Part shown: positions 45,062 to 55,200 of the stretch, in pieces
Layout of the letters: every line of letters starts with the position of its first letter
How positions within the stretch are numbered: the first letter of the stretch is position 1
From: Paenibacillus sp. MBLB1832
Lineage (GTDB): Bacteria > Bacillota > Bacilli > Paenibacillales > NBRC-103111
Length of the DNA: 64,000 nt
Direction of reading: 5' to 3'
Assembly: GCF_032271945.1 (NCBI RefSeq)
Contig: NZ_CP130319.1
Span: forward strand, 3,181,001-3,245,000
Notes under the pieces: generated by a model
Database searches by the model: none
The model's input: the letters and a program-made list of their open reading frames with translations, nothing else
What the model was told of the DNA's origin: nothing
Program-made: the position numbers and the translations under genes

Positions 45062-46639
45062 TTATAGCTGCTTTTTGTTTGATGGCCGCAGCAGCATCTT
45101 CCGATAATCTGTCGGCGAGAGACCGACAAGCTTCTTGAATACGCGGCTGAAATAATTGGGATCGTTATAGCCGACCTCGTACGTAATTTCTTTCAAACTC
45201 ATTTCCGTTTCCTGCATCAGCCCCTTCGCCGTTTCAATCCGATGCTCCGTGAGGAAATCGATATAATTCATGCCAAAATGTTCCTTGAACAGCTTGCTGA
45301 CATAGAACGGATTCCGATTAACCGTAGCCGCCAATCGTTCCAGGGAAAGATCCTCATGTGCATGTGCTTGGATATAGGCCTTCATCGTTTGGAGTAAATC
45401 CGTTTCTACCGCATCTCCCATATCCACTAATTGATGAATCAGCAGGTGAGACTCGGCTTTCAGCTGTTTATAACTGGTTGGCGGATATGGAAAATACGGC
45501 TTATTCACGACCATCCCCATGTCTTCCAGCATGCGGGATACGATAATCAGCACTTCAAAAATACGCTGCTGCGCCATCGCAATTCCCTGACCGAAGCCCT
45601 CCGACACATCAATCATTTTCATGAGGATGTCACTTGCCCCATCCATATTTCCGCATCGTGCTGCCTCTAGCACGCCTTTTTCCATCTCAAGCGTATGTCC
45701 TCCGACACTCTGGATATCTTGTCTGGACACATCTTCGTACAGACAATAGCGGGCAGGCAGCGAGACATCCATCGAAGCGAGCAGCGCTTCATGATACGAT
45801 TTGCGCATGTCGCGCATATCGCGGCACACACCTCCGATGCCGATGAATAGACGGTGGCGGTCCCAAATGCCATTCATGGATTGCAACAAACGCCTTGCTA
45901 GTCCGATCGCTTGCGCACGCGGCGTTAATTCGCCATCTAGGAATACGATTAGCGGAATTTGATGCCCTGACATTTTGCCAATCCAATACGGTTGTGCGTA
46001 CATCTGTAACTGATTTTTCACATGCGCATAAACCGCATCCAAATCCGGCTGCTCTTCCTCCTGCTCACCAAATTCCGAAAAAACTAAGGTCATGACAAAA
46101 CCATCGCCTGCGGGAGGAAGCCCGATGAGATCGATCATCTCGTGTAAAATCTGAGCAGGCATTTCCGTAAATAACAACTGCTCCACGAGATCCGCTTCGA
46201 GCAATGGCGTCATCTTCCGCAGCTTCTCCTTCTCGTGGTTGCGGTGTGCCTCCTCTAGCTGGAGATGCTTCATTTCCTCGACAACCCGACTGATCGTGTC
46301 TAGTACGACGGAGATTCGGCTTGGCTTCAGCATATAATCGTACACACCGAGTCGGATCGCTTGTTGGGCGAATTCGAACGTATCAAAAGCCGTGACCATG
46401 ATAAATTTGATTCGCTCATTCGTTGCTTTAATCTGTTCAATGGCTTGAAGACCATTAATGCCTGGCATTTTAATATCCATCGTAATGAGATCAGGCTGGA
46501 GCCGTGCCGCAGCTTCAATCGCTTCCCGTCCGTTCGAAGCCTGACCGACTACCTCTACTTCTGTAAACCCTTCCTCGATGATCTTTTGAAGCGCCATACG
46601 CTCAATCGGTTCATCGTCGACAATGAGTACACGAATCAT
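45062..46639 (-). CDS. AraC-type response regulator, YesN-like
   Basis: 525 residues. The receiver has D9-D10 and phosphoacceptor D55 (TMDIKMPG). A ~250-residue linker domain follows, then two AraC helix-turn-helix motifs at about 425-520 (LERLAATVNRNPFYVSKLFKEHFG, AKGLMQETEMSLKEITYEVGY). The start overlaps the kinase gene by 4 bp. It should activate sugar uptake genes such as the chvE-mmsA-mmsB unit downstream when the partner kinase signals. Confidence 0.94.
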   Translation of the reverse strand: MIRVLIVDDEPIERMALQKIIEEGFTEVEVVGQASNGREAIEAAARLQPDLITMDIKMPGINGLQAIEQIKATNERIKFIMVTAFDTFEFAQQAIRLGVYDYMLKPSRISVVLDTISRVVEEMKHLQLEEAHRNHEKEKLRKMTPLLEADLVEQLLFTEMPAQILHEMIDLIGLPPAGDGFVMTLVFSEFGEQEEEQPDLDAVYAHVKNQLQMYAQPYWIGKMSGHQIPLIVFLDGELTPRAQAIGLARRLLQSMNGIWDRHRLFIGIGGVCRDMRDMRKSYHEALLASMDVSLPARYCLYEDVSRQDIQSVGGHTLEMEKGVLEAARCGNMDGASDILMKMIDVSEGFGQGIAMAQQRIFEVLIIVSRMLEDMGMVVNKPYFPYPPTSYKQLKAESHLLIHQLVDMGDAVETDLLQTMKAYIQAHAHEDLSLERLAATVNRNPFYVSKLFKEHFGMNYIDFLTEHRIETAKGLMQETEMSLKEITYEVGYNDPNYFSRVFKKLVGLSPTDYRKMLLRPSNKKQL

Positions 46640-48075
46640 GATTTATGCCCCCTCGGCAGTTTCAAAGTAATACATGTCCCTACGCCAACTTGGGAGTCGA
46701 TGTCTATAATTTCTTCGACTCCGTAGAAAAGCTGCAGGCGATGAATCACGTTCCAGATGCCGATTCCTGTTGAATGTCCCTTATACATCGTATTCTCCGT
46801 TTGTGAAAGCAATCTCGTGAGCTGCTCTTCTTCCATACCCTGCCCTGTATCTTGCACCTGGACCAATACGTAATTCTCGTCTTGTTTAACGCGAATCGTT
46901 AAGGTTCCGCCTTCTTCCGCTGGTTCAATCGCATAAATAAACGCATTTTCTGCAAGCGGTTGCAGGATCAGAATTGGCAGCTCAATCCCTAGGGCCGATT
47001 TGTCAATTTCTCGAACAACTTGCAGCCGTTCTCCGAACCTTGCTTTCTGAATCGTCAAATATTCCTCTAACACTTCAAGCTCATCCTTCAACGAAACACG
47101 GCTGTCCAGCTTACGCAGATTATATCGGAGCATCCCTGCGACAGAACTGATTAATTCACTCGTTTTGCCTGCCCCAGCCAAATACGCCTCCTTAGAGAGC
47201 ATATTAAGTGTATTAAATAAAAAATGCGGATTGATTTGACTTTGCAAGCTCTTAAGTTCACTTTCCTTTAACATGAGCTTATGCCGATGCAGGTCATACT
47301 CCAGCTGTGCTTTGCTTTGAATATCATCGATCAACGTACCAATCTTGAGTCGCATACTATCCAGCGTAATCGCCAGAAACGCCATTTCATCATTCGTAGC
47401 CACTTCAATTGGATTCTTGAAATTCCCGCGAGACAGCTCGCGAGCGGACAGCGTTAGCTTCAGAAGCGGCTGGGTCACACTATTGACGAACCGATAGGAA
47501 AATAGCAAGAGCAGCAAGGACACGAACGCCAGCGTCCATAACCCCATTTTCTTAATCTCATCACTGCGTTTAATAATTTTGCGGTAGAACGCATCATAGG
47601 TGTTTTGTTCGCCGCTAATTAACGTAAGTGTTGCTTCTGATATGTATTTGGAAATATTAGACGCCTCGTCGAATTGCTTGGCCGCGTTCTCTTCATCGTT
47701 ATCCTTCTGAAAACGAACCGCTAAATCCATCGCCTCCGACTGACTCTCCAGCATGTTCTGCAGACTGTCCAGCAGCATACTGTTCGTTACGTTGCGCAGC
47801 CAATCCATCTCGACTTTCGTACGGAGCAAACTCGCATTATCGTTCCCGTACTGATTCAAGTTTTCCAGCGTAGGCGCAATCCGATATTTATTCAGCGACG
47901 TCAACGACTGTTGGCTGAGCTGCGAAGCTTGGTTCATTTGCAAATACCGCTGTAAAATGCCGTTATATTTCTCAACCGTCCGCTGGTTATACAGACTCAT
48001 CGAGAGCCAAATAATCGCCATAATGATCCAAATGAGGATCGAGAGCATCATCATTTTGCTGCGTATCGTTTTCAT
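46636..48075 (-). CDS. Sensor histidine kinase, YesM/LytS-like (HisKA_4TM-less)
   Basis: 479 residues. Two membrane helices (about 10-28 and 178-196) flank a ~150-residue helical extracellular sensor. A HAMP domain follows, then the His_kinase block with H284 in SQINPHFLFNTLNML, and the HATPase domain with LQPLAENAFIYAI and DTGQGMEEEQL. This is the His_kinase (PF06580) class. The start overlaps the upstream binding-protein gene by 4 bp. The helical sensor with no pocket of its own suggests that it reads the state of that binding protein. Confidence 0.94.
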   Translation of the reverse strand: MKTIRSKMMMLSILIWIIMAIIWLSMSLYNQRTVEKYNGILQRYLQMNQASQLSQQSLTSLNKYRIAPTLENLNQYGNDNASLLRTKVEMDWLRNVTNSMLLDSLQNMLESQSEAMDLAVRFQKDNDEENAAKQFDEASNISKYISEATLTLISGEQNTYDAFYRKIIKRSDEIKKMGLWTLAFVSLLLLLFSYRFVNSVTQPLLKLTLSARELSRGNFKNPIEVATNDEMAFLAITLDSMRLKIGTLIDDIQSKAQLEYDLHRHKLMLKESELKSLQSQINPHFLFNTLNMLSKEAYLAGAGKTSELISSVAGMLRYNLRKLDSRVSLKDELEVLEEYLTIQKARFGERLQVVREIDKSALGIELPILILQPLAENAFIYAIEPAEEGGTLTIRVKQDENYVLVQVQDTGQGMEEEQLTRLLSQTENTMYKGHSTGIGIWNVIHRLQLFYGVEEIIDIDSQVGVGTCITLKLPRGHKS

Positions 48076-49055
48076 GGCGCGCTCACCTCAACTTCCGGTG
48101 AGGTAACGACACTGATCGGTGTGAAGTAGCTGTTCTCTAGAGGCAGCTGAGTGGCATCCAACCAACGTTTCATCAGATTGACGCTCATTACGCCCATTTC
48201 TTCGTAGTGCTGCGACAACCCCGACTTGACCTGACCATTTTTAATCAACATGACCGTTTGCGGAGAGTCATCGAAGAGGTAGATCGGATATTCCTTTTTA
48301 CCCGCGCGTGCGCGTGCAGCTTGTACAATGCTCTCTCCCGAATCTGTCGACAGCCCGATGAAGGCGTTGACCGCTGGATTGTGGTTCAAAATATCATTCG
48401 TCTGCCCCTTGGGCTGCGACATCTCGATGTCATTCGAGGCAAGGACGACTTGGATTCCGTCAAATTTGCTCAACACTTCCCTCAGCCCCTTAAGCCGCAA
48501 ATCATCGGTTGTCGGTGAAACGAGATTCTGAATCACACCAACAACTCCGTGCCCTTTCAGCTGCGTTGCAATATATTGCCCCATGATAATGCCTTCTTGA
48601 TAGTGATCGGACCCGATATAGGACTTGCGTAAACTGTTTGGCGCATCCGAGTTAATCGTGATGACAGGAATCCCTTTCTCCGTAGCTTTCTTAACGATCG
48701 CATCGAAATCAGGGTGATCCACGCCTTCAACAATGATCCCACTCGCCTTGGAAGCGATTGCAATATCGATCTGCTTAATTAACCCTTCCAGGTTCGACCG
48801 ATACACACCCCAGAAATCAATCTTCAGCTGATGAAGCTCGGCGGCTTTCCTCGCCCCCTTCTGAACTTCATTCATCATAAAGCTGCCTTGCTCTTGCGAG
48901 ATGATGACGATCCGTTCTGCATGCTCGTTATACATCGGTCTGGCCTCACTGGACAAGCTCAAATCACTCTGGAAAATCACGCCCACATAGTATAAGGAAA
49001 AGGACAGCGTGATACAGCTGCACACGAGAATGGCGATCACCATTAGTTTTTTCAT
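48072..49055 (-). CDS. Membrane-anchored sugar-binding protein, XylFII-like sensor component
   Basis: 327 residues. A single N-terminal helix (about 4-26) has no clear lipobox, so it is probably a membrane anchor. The rest is a type I periplasmic-binding domain: ERIVIISQEQGSFMMNEVQKGARKAAELH, SGIIVEGVDHPDFDAIVKKATEKGIPVITINSDAPN, IGSDHYQEGIIMG and AFIGLSTDSGESIVQAARARAG. Together with the coupled kinase and regulator it fits the three-component sugar-sensing design described for Clostridium XylFII-LytS-YesN. It is the first gene of the locus. The start follows AGGTGAAGTC. Confidence 0.85.
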   Translation of the reverse strand: MKKLMVIAILVCSCITLSFSLYYVGVIFQSDLSLSSEARPMYNEHAERIVIISQEQGSFMMNEVQKGARKAAELHQLKIDFWGVYRSNLEGLIKQIDIAIASKASGIIVEGVDHPDFDAIVKKATEKGIPVITINSDAPNSLRKSYIGSDHYQEGIIMGQYIATQLKGHGVVGVIQNLVSPTTDDLRLKGLREVLSKFDGIQVVLASNDIEMSQPKGQTNDILNHNPAVNAFIGLSTDSGESIVQAARARAGKKEYPIYLFDDSPQTVMLIKNGQVKSGLSQHYEEMGVMSVNLMKRWLDATQLPLENSYFTPISVVTSPEVEVSAP

Positions 49056-49217
49056 GACTTCACCTACAGCCTATGCCAATTTTCAGTTATTCTATCATGA
49101 TTTCTGTCATTCGAATACCATTAAAAAATCCGGCACATAGGACCAAGTTGGCTTTTTCCATTTTCCAATGGTAAAATGTAGGGGATTGTCCCAATTCACT
49201 TTAAGAGGAGAATGGTT

Positions 49218-49643
49218 ATGTCAATTAATATCTATCTAAATTTCCCTGGCAACACGCGCGAAGTCGTAGCTTTCTATGCAGAAGCTTTTAACCAGCCAGC
49301 TCCAAAAATTCTTGCTTTCGGCGATATGCCGCAAAACCCGAACTATCCACTACCTGAGGAAGCAAAAAACCTCGTTATGCACACACGCCTTGAACTAAGC
49401 GGCAGCACAGTAATGTTCTCTGACACATTCCCTGGCATGCCTTTCACGGCAGGTAATAACTTCAGCATGTCTCTTGTCAGCAAAGACATCAATGAAATCA
49501 AGGATGCCTTCCACAAATTGAAAGAAGGCGGCGAAGTTAAAATGGAGCTTCAAGCAACCGATTGGAGCAAATTGTATGGGCAGGTTGAAGACAAATTCGG
49601 AATTCTATGGCAATTTAATCTAGATAGCGGTGAAGGCTTCTAA
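49218..49643 (+). CDS. VOC family (glyoxalase-like) protein
   Basis: 141 residues from the ATG 49218-49220, with GAGGAGAATGGTT upstream; another ATG two codons earlier overlaps that site. The PhnB/VOC fold is visible: INIYLNFPGNTREVVAFYAEAF, GSTVMFSDTFPG, and the C-terminal DKFGILWQFNLD. These form paired beta-alpha-beta modules and bind metal or small molecules; the substrate is unknown. It stands alone, diverging from the sensing operon, with a clean terminator after it. Confidence 0.9.
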   Translation: MSINIYLNFPGNTREVVAFYAEAFNQPAPKILAFGDMPQNPNYPLPEEAKNLVMHTRLELSGSTVMFSDTFPGMPFTAGNNFSMSLVSKDINEIKDAFHKLKEGGEVKMELQATDWSKLYGQVEDKFGILWQFNLDSGEGF

Positions 49644-49696
49644 TTCAACAGAAGTTATTCCTCTAGCTTCGATGAACATTTCTACTTGTTAAATAA

Positions 49697-49722
49697 AGCC
49701 GCTGGCTACCAGCGGTTTTTTC
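49697..49722 (+). terminator. Rho-independent terminator after the VOC gene
   Basis: CCGCTGG (49699-49705) pairs with CCAGCGG (49709-49715) around CTA, followed by TTTTTT. Confidence 0.93.
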
Positions 49723-49809
49723 GATGTCATTCTACTTGAATTCTTGATATATTAGTAGTAGCCTTCCGTCTCACCGATAAAGCTTATTTCCTTTTGGAAG
49801 GATGACACT

Positions 49810-50796
49810 ATGCGCTGGACTCCTCGTATATCATTGATTTTTGCCATATTCCTGCTAGGTGCTGATTCCTCCTCATCAGAGACCTACAGCGATCATATAG
49901 AAATGCTGCAATTCCGTTCGCAAACTGCTCCAAACACGGAGCCGATTAAAGCGGTCCTGCATGGTGCTGAGCAATTTGAGGTGTCTTGGAGATTGCAAGA
50001 AATGACTAACCAGAAGCTGTTTATTTCAAGCGATAACACGGCCTATTATCAAGTCAACGATCAATGGAAATCTGTTCTTCCAAGCGGTGAACGGTTGCCT
50101 ATAATGCAAAGTTCCTTGCTCCCAGAACCCGTAAATACGCCAATATCGATAAATTTCAAAGTAACTGAGGGCAGTCTGAGCCTACTTGATAATCTACAAA
50201 CTCGTTGGACCTACTCACTCCCTGGAACAAATCAAATCCGACCAAGTTCACTGCAATATGATGCATCCGAGCATATCTATTTTCAGGATACACGCGGCAG
50301 TTGGTATTCGCTTGACCAAACCGGAAAAGAGCGCTACAAGTTGATTTTGCAAGATCAAGATAACGAGCTTGTGTGCAGAACTGCTCCGTCCGGAGACGCT
50401 TTCTGTACTTCACCTCAACTTGGTATCTTTGCTATTCGAGAAAAAACAAACGCCCCTCGCCTCATTCTGGATGGCAAAGAGCGTTTTTTCACACAAAAAC
50501 CGCAAATTATGAACGACCGCACGCTCGTGCCTCTTCGTTCCATTTTTGAAGCCATGCAAGCGAAGGTCGACTGGAACGAGGATTCTCAAACTGTTATCGC
50601 GACAAAAGGAAATCGAACCATTAAGCTAACGTTAAATAACGATATGGCTTATCTGAACGGAAAGAAGATTCAACTTGATGCGCCACCTGTCCTCTATCAG
50701 CAAAGCATGTATGTGCCGCTTCGATTCGTAGGAGAATCACTTGGCGCTACCGTGATCTGGGAGAATGCAACCCGAACTATTCAAATTATCAGCTAA
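49810..50796 (+). CDS. Secreted protein with C-terminal copper amine oxidase-like stalk domain
   Basis: 328 residues. N-terminal signal-like segment (ISLIFAIFLLGADSSSS, about 7-22). The middle ~200 residues contain beta-rich, tryptophan-bearing segments of unknown fold. The last ~100 residues hold two stalk repeats, around MNDRTLVPLRSIFEAMQAKVDWNEDSQTV and MYVPLRFVGESLGATVIWENATRTI, typical of Cu_amine_oxidN1. Such domains are very common in Paenibacillus secreted proteins. The start follows GGAAGGATGACACT. No partner genes; it converges on the polysaccharide operon. Confidence 0.8.
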   Translation: MRWTPRISLIFAIFLLGADSSSSETYSDHIEMLQFRSQTAPNTEPIKAVLHGAEQFEVSWRLQEMTNQKLFISSDNTAYYQVNDQWKSVLPSGERLPIMQSSLLPEPVNTPISINFKVTEGSLSLLDNLQTRWTYSLPGTNQIRPSSLQYDASEHIYFQDTRGSWYSLDQTGKERYKLILQDQDNELVCRTAPSGDAFCTSPQLGIFAIREKTNAPRLILDGKERFFTQKPQIMNDRTLVPLRSIFEAMQAKVDWNEDSQTVIATKGNRTIKLTLNNDMAYLNGKKIQLDAPPVLYQQSMYVPLRFVGESLGATVIWENATRTIQIIS

Positions 50797-50822
50797 AAGT
50801 GCGCCCATGACAATGGTCACTT
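50796..50822. terminator. Weak convergent hairpin
   Basis: AAGTG with CACTT and CCAT with ATGG form a short imperfect stem between two converging genes, with only mild A/T flanks. Confidence 0.35.
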
Positions 50823-50826
50823 AAAG

Positions 50827-51510
50827 TTATTGGGCATAGTCCCCCGTATAATTAATCAAAGAAACGTCATGCACGCCTTCAATGCGGGACAGTTCATTCA
50901 CAAAAGCAGTGTTATCATCCCGCAAACGCATCTCAAGTGTCAACTCCGTGAAGTTTTTACGGACCGTTTTCGATTTCACCTGATAGTTCATCTGTCTTAA
51001 CCTTATGCGCAGCTCACTTATGGAATCGTCCGAATGACGGATGATCAACAAGTAGGGCTGTTCTCTTATTTTACGCCTTGACAAAAATAGAAGTGCAGCA
51101 CCCACGGCCAAAGAGCCGAGCAATGCAACTGGGTATAACTTCGCTCCAGCGGCGATTCCCACCGAGATCGCCCAAAACATATAAACGATATCCAGTGGAT
51201 CTTTTACTGCTGTTCGGAACCGTACGATACTGAGCGCACCGACCATTCCAAGTGATAATACGATGTTCGTGGAGATCGTCATAATAATAAGTGCCGTAAT
51301 CATACTCATGAGAACAAAAGTTACATTGTAATTGTAGCTGTAGACGACGCCGCGGAACGTTTTACGATAAATATAATAAATAAACATACCGATCCCAAAT
51401 GAAACCGCAAGCCCAATCAAAATATCAATATATGAAATATTGCGGAAAGCCTCAAAATGAAGGATGCTCTTCTTGACTACATCCTGAAAGTTCAACGAAT
51501 CTCCCATCAT
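50827..51510 (-). CDS. DUF4956 membrane protein
   Basis: 227 residues. About four membrane helices in the first 150 residues, with the family block VGALSIVRFRTAVKDPLDIVYMFWAISVGIAAG, then a soluble ACT-like C-terminal domain (LLIIRHSDDSISELRIRLRQMNYQVKSKTV). DUF4956 genes commonly sit beside CotH and VTC genes in unrelated bacteria, as here, so a shared process is likely but unproven. Two adjacent ATGs follow GGGAGAC; the second would also fit. It is the last gene of the pel-like operon, 22 bp after the VTC gene. Confidence 0.88.
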   Translation of the reverse strand: MMGDSLNFQDVVKKSILHFEAFRNISYIDILIGLAVSFGIGMFIYYIYRKTFRGVVYSYNYNVTFVLMSMITALIIMTISTNIVLSLGMVGALSIVRFRTAVKDPLDIVYMFWAISVGIAAGAKLYPVALLGSLAVGAALLFLSRRKIREQPYLLIIRHSDDSISELRIRLRQMNYQVKSKTVRKNFTELTLEMRLRDDNTAFVNELSRIEGVHDVSLINYTGDYAQ

Positions 51511-51532
51511 GTCTCCCTTTTCTCTTTAACTT

Positions 51533-52246
51533 TTATGGTCTAAAATGCCGAAAACCTACTTCGCGGCAGATGACGTACTTAGAAATACTGGAACGGTTAT
51601 GCGTTTCCGGACGGACGATGAGCCGGATCGCTTCTGGAAGAAAATCGTTGTATTTAATCTCCATAATGGTCTTGGTTGAATCAAGAGCTTCGGTCAGCGC
51701 CAAATTGGGATCAAACAAATCATGTGTATTTATGCCTGCTGACAACATTTTATCGAACGTAATACGGACATCGCCTAATTCATAGACGTAGGCCTCACGA
51801 ACATAATCTACAATGACTGCTGGCTGGTAACCGCCTTGCAGCGCTCTGTGGAAATCCTTAATCAGGGGATGGTTGTACTCTAATAAGAAGGAAATGTCTC
51901 TATTCAATATTCGATCATAGTCAACTCGATTTAACTGAACGGACTCTTTACTCACGTAATCCCCGTACTTGCTTTTTCTCTCTAGCTTAATCGTCTGGTC
52001 TCCGCCATTATAAATACGAATGCGGAACTTCTGGCGACCAAAGATGCCATTCACTTTATCGTAAAGTGAATGATCCTTTGGACTGTCGAAATATAAGCTG
52101 GAGATGTTATACCCATCGTTGTCGTCCGAATTACCATCCAGTGGGAGCATAGCAGCAAGTCGCTGCCTCAGCGTAACGTATTCGTATGGGTGTATATAAT
52201 ATTTTTGTTCATGTCGCAGTTTTTTTCCTAGAAATTCCAAGTTCAC
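51533..52246 (-). CDS. VTC-domain polyphosphate polymerase-like protein
   Basis: 237 residues, cytoplasmic. The VTC triphosphate-tunnel fold is seen in RHEQKYYIHPYEYVTLRQRL, ISSLYFDSPKDHSLYDK, FRIRIYNG, IKLERKSKYGDYVSKESV and MEIKYNDFLPEAI. The basic Arg/Lys and acidic Glu residues lining the tunnel are kept. Eukaryotic VTC4 makes polyphosphate from ATP; bacterial stand-alone forms are less studied. The start overlaps the PelG-CotH stop by GTGA; a TTG two codons later has a better spacer. It is part of the CotH-VTC-DUF4956 module. Confidence 0.88.
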   Translation of the reverse strand: MNLEFLGKKLRHEQKYYIHPYEYVTLRQRLAAMLPLDGNSDDNDGYNISSLYFDSPKDHSLYDKVNGIFGRQKFRIRIYNGGDQTIKLERKSKYGDYVSKESVQLNRVDYDRILNRDISFLLEYNHPLIKDFHRALQGGYQPAVIVDYVREAYVYELGDVRITFDKMLSAGINTHDLFDPNLALTEALDSTKTIMEIKYNDFLPEAIRLIVRPETHNRSSISKYVICREVGFRHFRP

Positions 52247-55200
52247 TCCACCTTTATTGCTCGTACACCGTAGTATGGCTTGCCATCAATCGACTGTAAT
52301 TCAAAAGCGATTTGCTGATGTCCCTTCCCATCTTGAACGGTAACTTTCCAGAAATATTCCCCCGACTTTAGGCTGCTTAATTCTACGCTAGTATCCTTCA
52401 GATTTTTCCGTTGCTCGATAACTTCTGTAAATGCAGGATCTTTGGCCAATGTCCATTCATATGTCAGATCGTCCCCTTGCAAATCAAAGGATGGATCCCA
52501 TTCAAACCTGTATTTGCCGTTTTCATGAATTAAATCCCCCATAAAAAATGGCTTCGGCTTCTCTATATCCTCTTTAAAGCGCTCCAGTGAGCGGAGCGGA
52601 ACTCCCTCAATCCTTTTGAATTCATCGTTCAATTTGCTTAGATGAGTCGGCAGAAAGTTGATATCCGGCGCCTTTACCATAAACGGCTCGACAATTCCAC
52701 GGTACGTTTGCAGACGTTTGGCAACAGTCTCATTATTAATCGTTGCGTAAAGCTCATCGATTTTATCTTTCAGTAATTGGACGTTTTTTTCGCTTCGGAA
52801 AAATCTATTGTGGAGCACACTTCCCCAAAAATTGCTGACTCCTTCGCTATACGGACTAATACTTCCTTGTCCCCGTTGAAGCTCCCATCCTCCATCATAG
52901 TCCCAAGGAAGGAAATACCATTTTTCGGAATTTAATGGCGAATACAAGAAGAAATTTTGTGCATCTGTATCCATGTTATCCATGAGAATGTTAGCAGCAA
53001 GAAACGTCAAGTAATTTTCTAAATCAAAGTGTTTGGCTACCACATCGTCAATGGGTATAGTCAAATTATTCACATCATCGAGCATCGTCAGAAGCTTTTC
53101 ATGATCCTCATACCCATCAATCTCCAAGCGTGTTTCAAACGCTGCTTTATTGTAAGCTGGGTCAGATTTTGACTTAAGTTCATCCGGATACCGGAAAAAC
53201 TCGAACATGATCGCTTTGTACAATTGTCCGTTCGGATCCAACCAATGACTCTTCAAAAACTTTTCATTCGGCTGCTCGATATGTGTAAACAAGCCATAAT
53301 CCTCGAAGGATTCCCCTTTTCCTTCGGATAGATCCTTAACGTAAAGATGAACGAATTGGGTCCTAAGACTTGTCATATTAGGAATCGTCTCAAAAATGTC
53401 GAAACTTAATTTATTACGGATCCGTGTGCTATCTAAGATATGTTTATTCAGATTCAGCGTCTTCTGGTCATGCCACAGTCCCGCTTGATCCTCTAAGCGA
53501 ATTTTGTAGGAGCGTTGCGCAGCATAACGAGCGGTGTTCCCGCGTATACTGATTTTCCCGTTGCTTCCAGTGCTCCCATATCCGAACATGCCAGATTTAG
53601 GACCGCTTCCGTCTGGAGCGCCTTCTTGTACAATGACTTTGAGATCGCCCTCATCCATTCGGTTCTTAATACGATTCATGGCATACCAAGTGAGTGGATT
53701 CTCTTTGCCGCGCTTATCTGGCAGGATCGTTAAGTAGATCGTGTCAACGGACGTGTCATTATCCTGCTGATAGAGTCGCTTATCTTCTATCAACTTATCA
53801 TTAGCAGCAATTGGTGCCGTGACAGGGGACATCTGAGGTCCAGTCCCAGATTCGTGGGATGAATCATTAGAACATGCGGATAGAAAAATCACCGAGATAA
53901 CCAATAGCATCGTAACAACTGAAGATTTTCTCCTGAAGTGATACCAACGTGAAACCTTCTTCGGTACGGTAATCGGTTGAGCACAAAATGTGTAGTAATC
54001 TATATTTCTTACATACATTATGAGCCTTGCTAACGCGCATAACAATGCCACGAAGGCCGCAATGAAAATGCCAAAACCATGATATTCTATTTTCATGAAC
54101 CAATATGTGAAACCTGCGTTCAATAAAACAAACAAGCTGCTAATAGCAAGCACGCCTTTCCGATCGTCAAAATACAGCATGATGAGCATAATAATGAACG
54201 ACATGATGAAAACAAAGTAACCTAAGACGAGTATGTTGAACATATAGAGCTGTTCATTAGAGAAGCCGAGCTTAAGTAGAAGCTTGATACCTAAAGCAAG
54301 AGAAATCACTGTAAACAGCAGCTGCACCTCCATCATGAAGCTGACTTCCTGCATCAATGTTCGCTGCATATCCAATTTGGCACGCATAATCTCCTGCAGT
54401 GTTCCTCCATTTAAAATTTTATCATAATATCCGCGGAATTTGTCATAAAAGGACGTCTCCACAGATACAACAAAAGTGACTAATGTCGGAACCACTGTTA
54501 AATACGCGTAAAAGACTGGTAAATCGTAGAAAGGTGAAATGACAAATCTCTCTCCGATCCGTTCATTATAAGGGCTGAACCAATAAACAAAGCTATGCAC
54601 ATATACACCCGAATAAAAAAAGGTGCCAATAAAGAAGAGGGAAGGATATTTACGGAAATATGTGAAAAAATTAAAATATACCCGACTTGACTTTCTTGGA
54701 AACTTTTGTTCAAAATGATAGGCGGTCAGCAGCACGATGAGCATGAAGCCAATATCCATCATGGTAAGCACGGCAGCAGCACTCTTATACGGCGTATACT
54801 TCAAAAGCAGCCAAGAGCCAGCGATAGCAATAACAACACCGCAACAGAAGTTTCGAACGATTCTTTTGTAATCCTTAAGCGCAGATAAGTGAACAGACTG
54901 CAGCCAAATAATAATTAATTCAGAGAAAAACAGATAGGCTGCTGCTTTATATCCGAGTCCAGCTGAAACATTCCGAAGAAATAACCATGCAAGTAGAGAT
55001 CCTATCGGTAATGCCGTTGCAATCGCTCCATAGTAAGAAGATAGTAGGTGCTCATATTTTCTCAGATAGATCATGTCCGAAATATAGCGGGTCACGAGCA
55101 TAGATAATCCTCCGGTAATGAGTACAGAGAAAATGAAACAATACACGACGGTCGCAAGAAACAGCTGGCGATCCAAGTAAGGAGATTCTGCTGCGAGCAT

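Noticed and set aside
53867..54103. Separate small gene across the PelG-CotH junction
   Set aside because: Out of frame, no ribosome site, no recognisable domain, and wholly inside the fusion gene.
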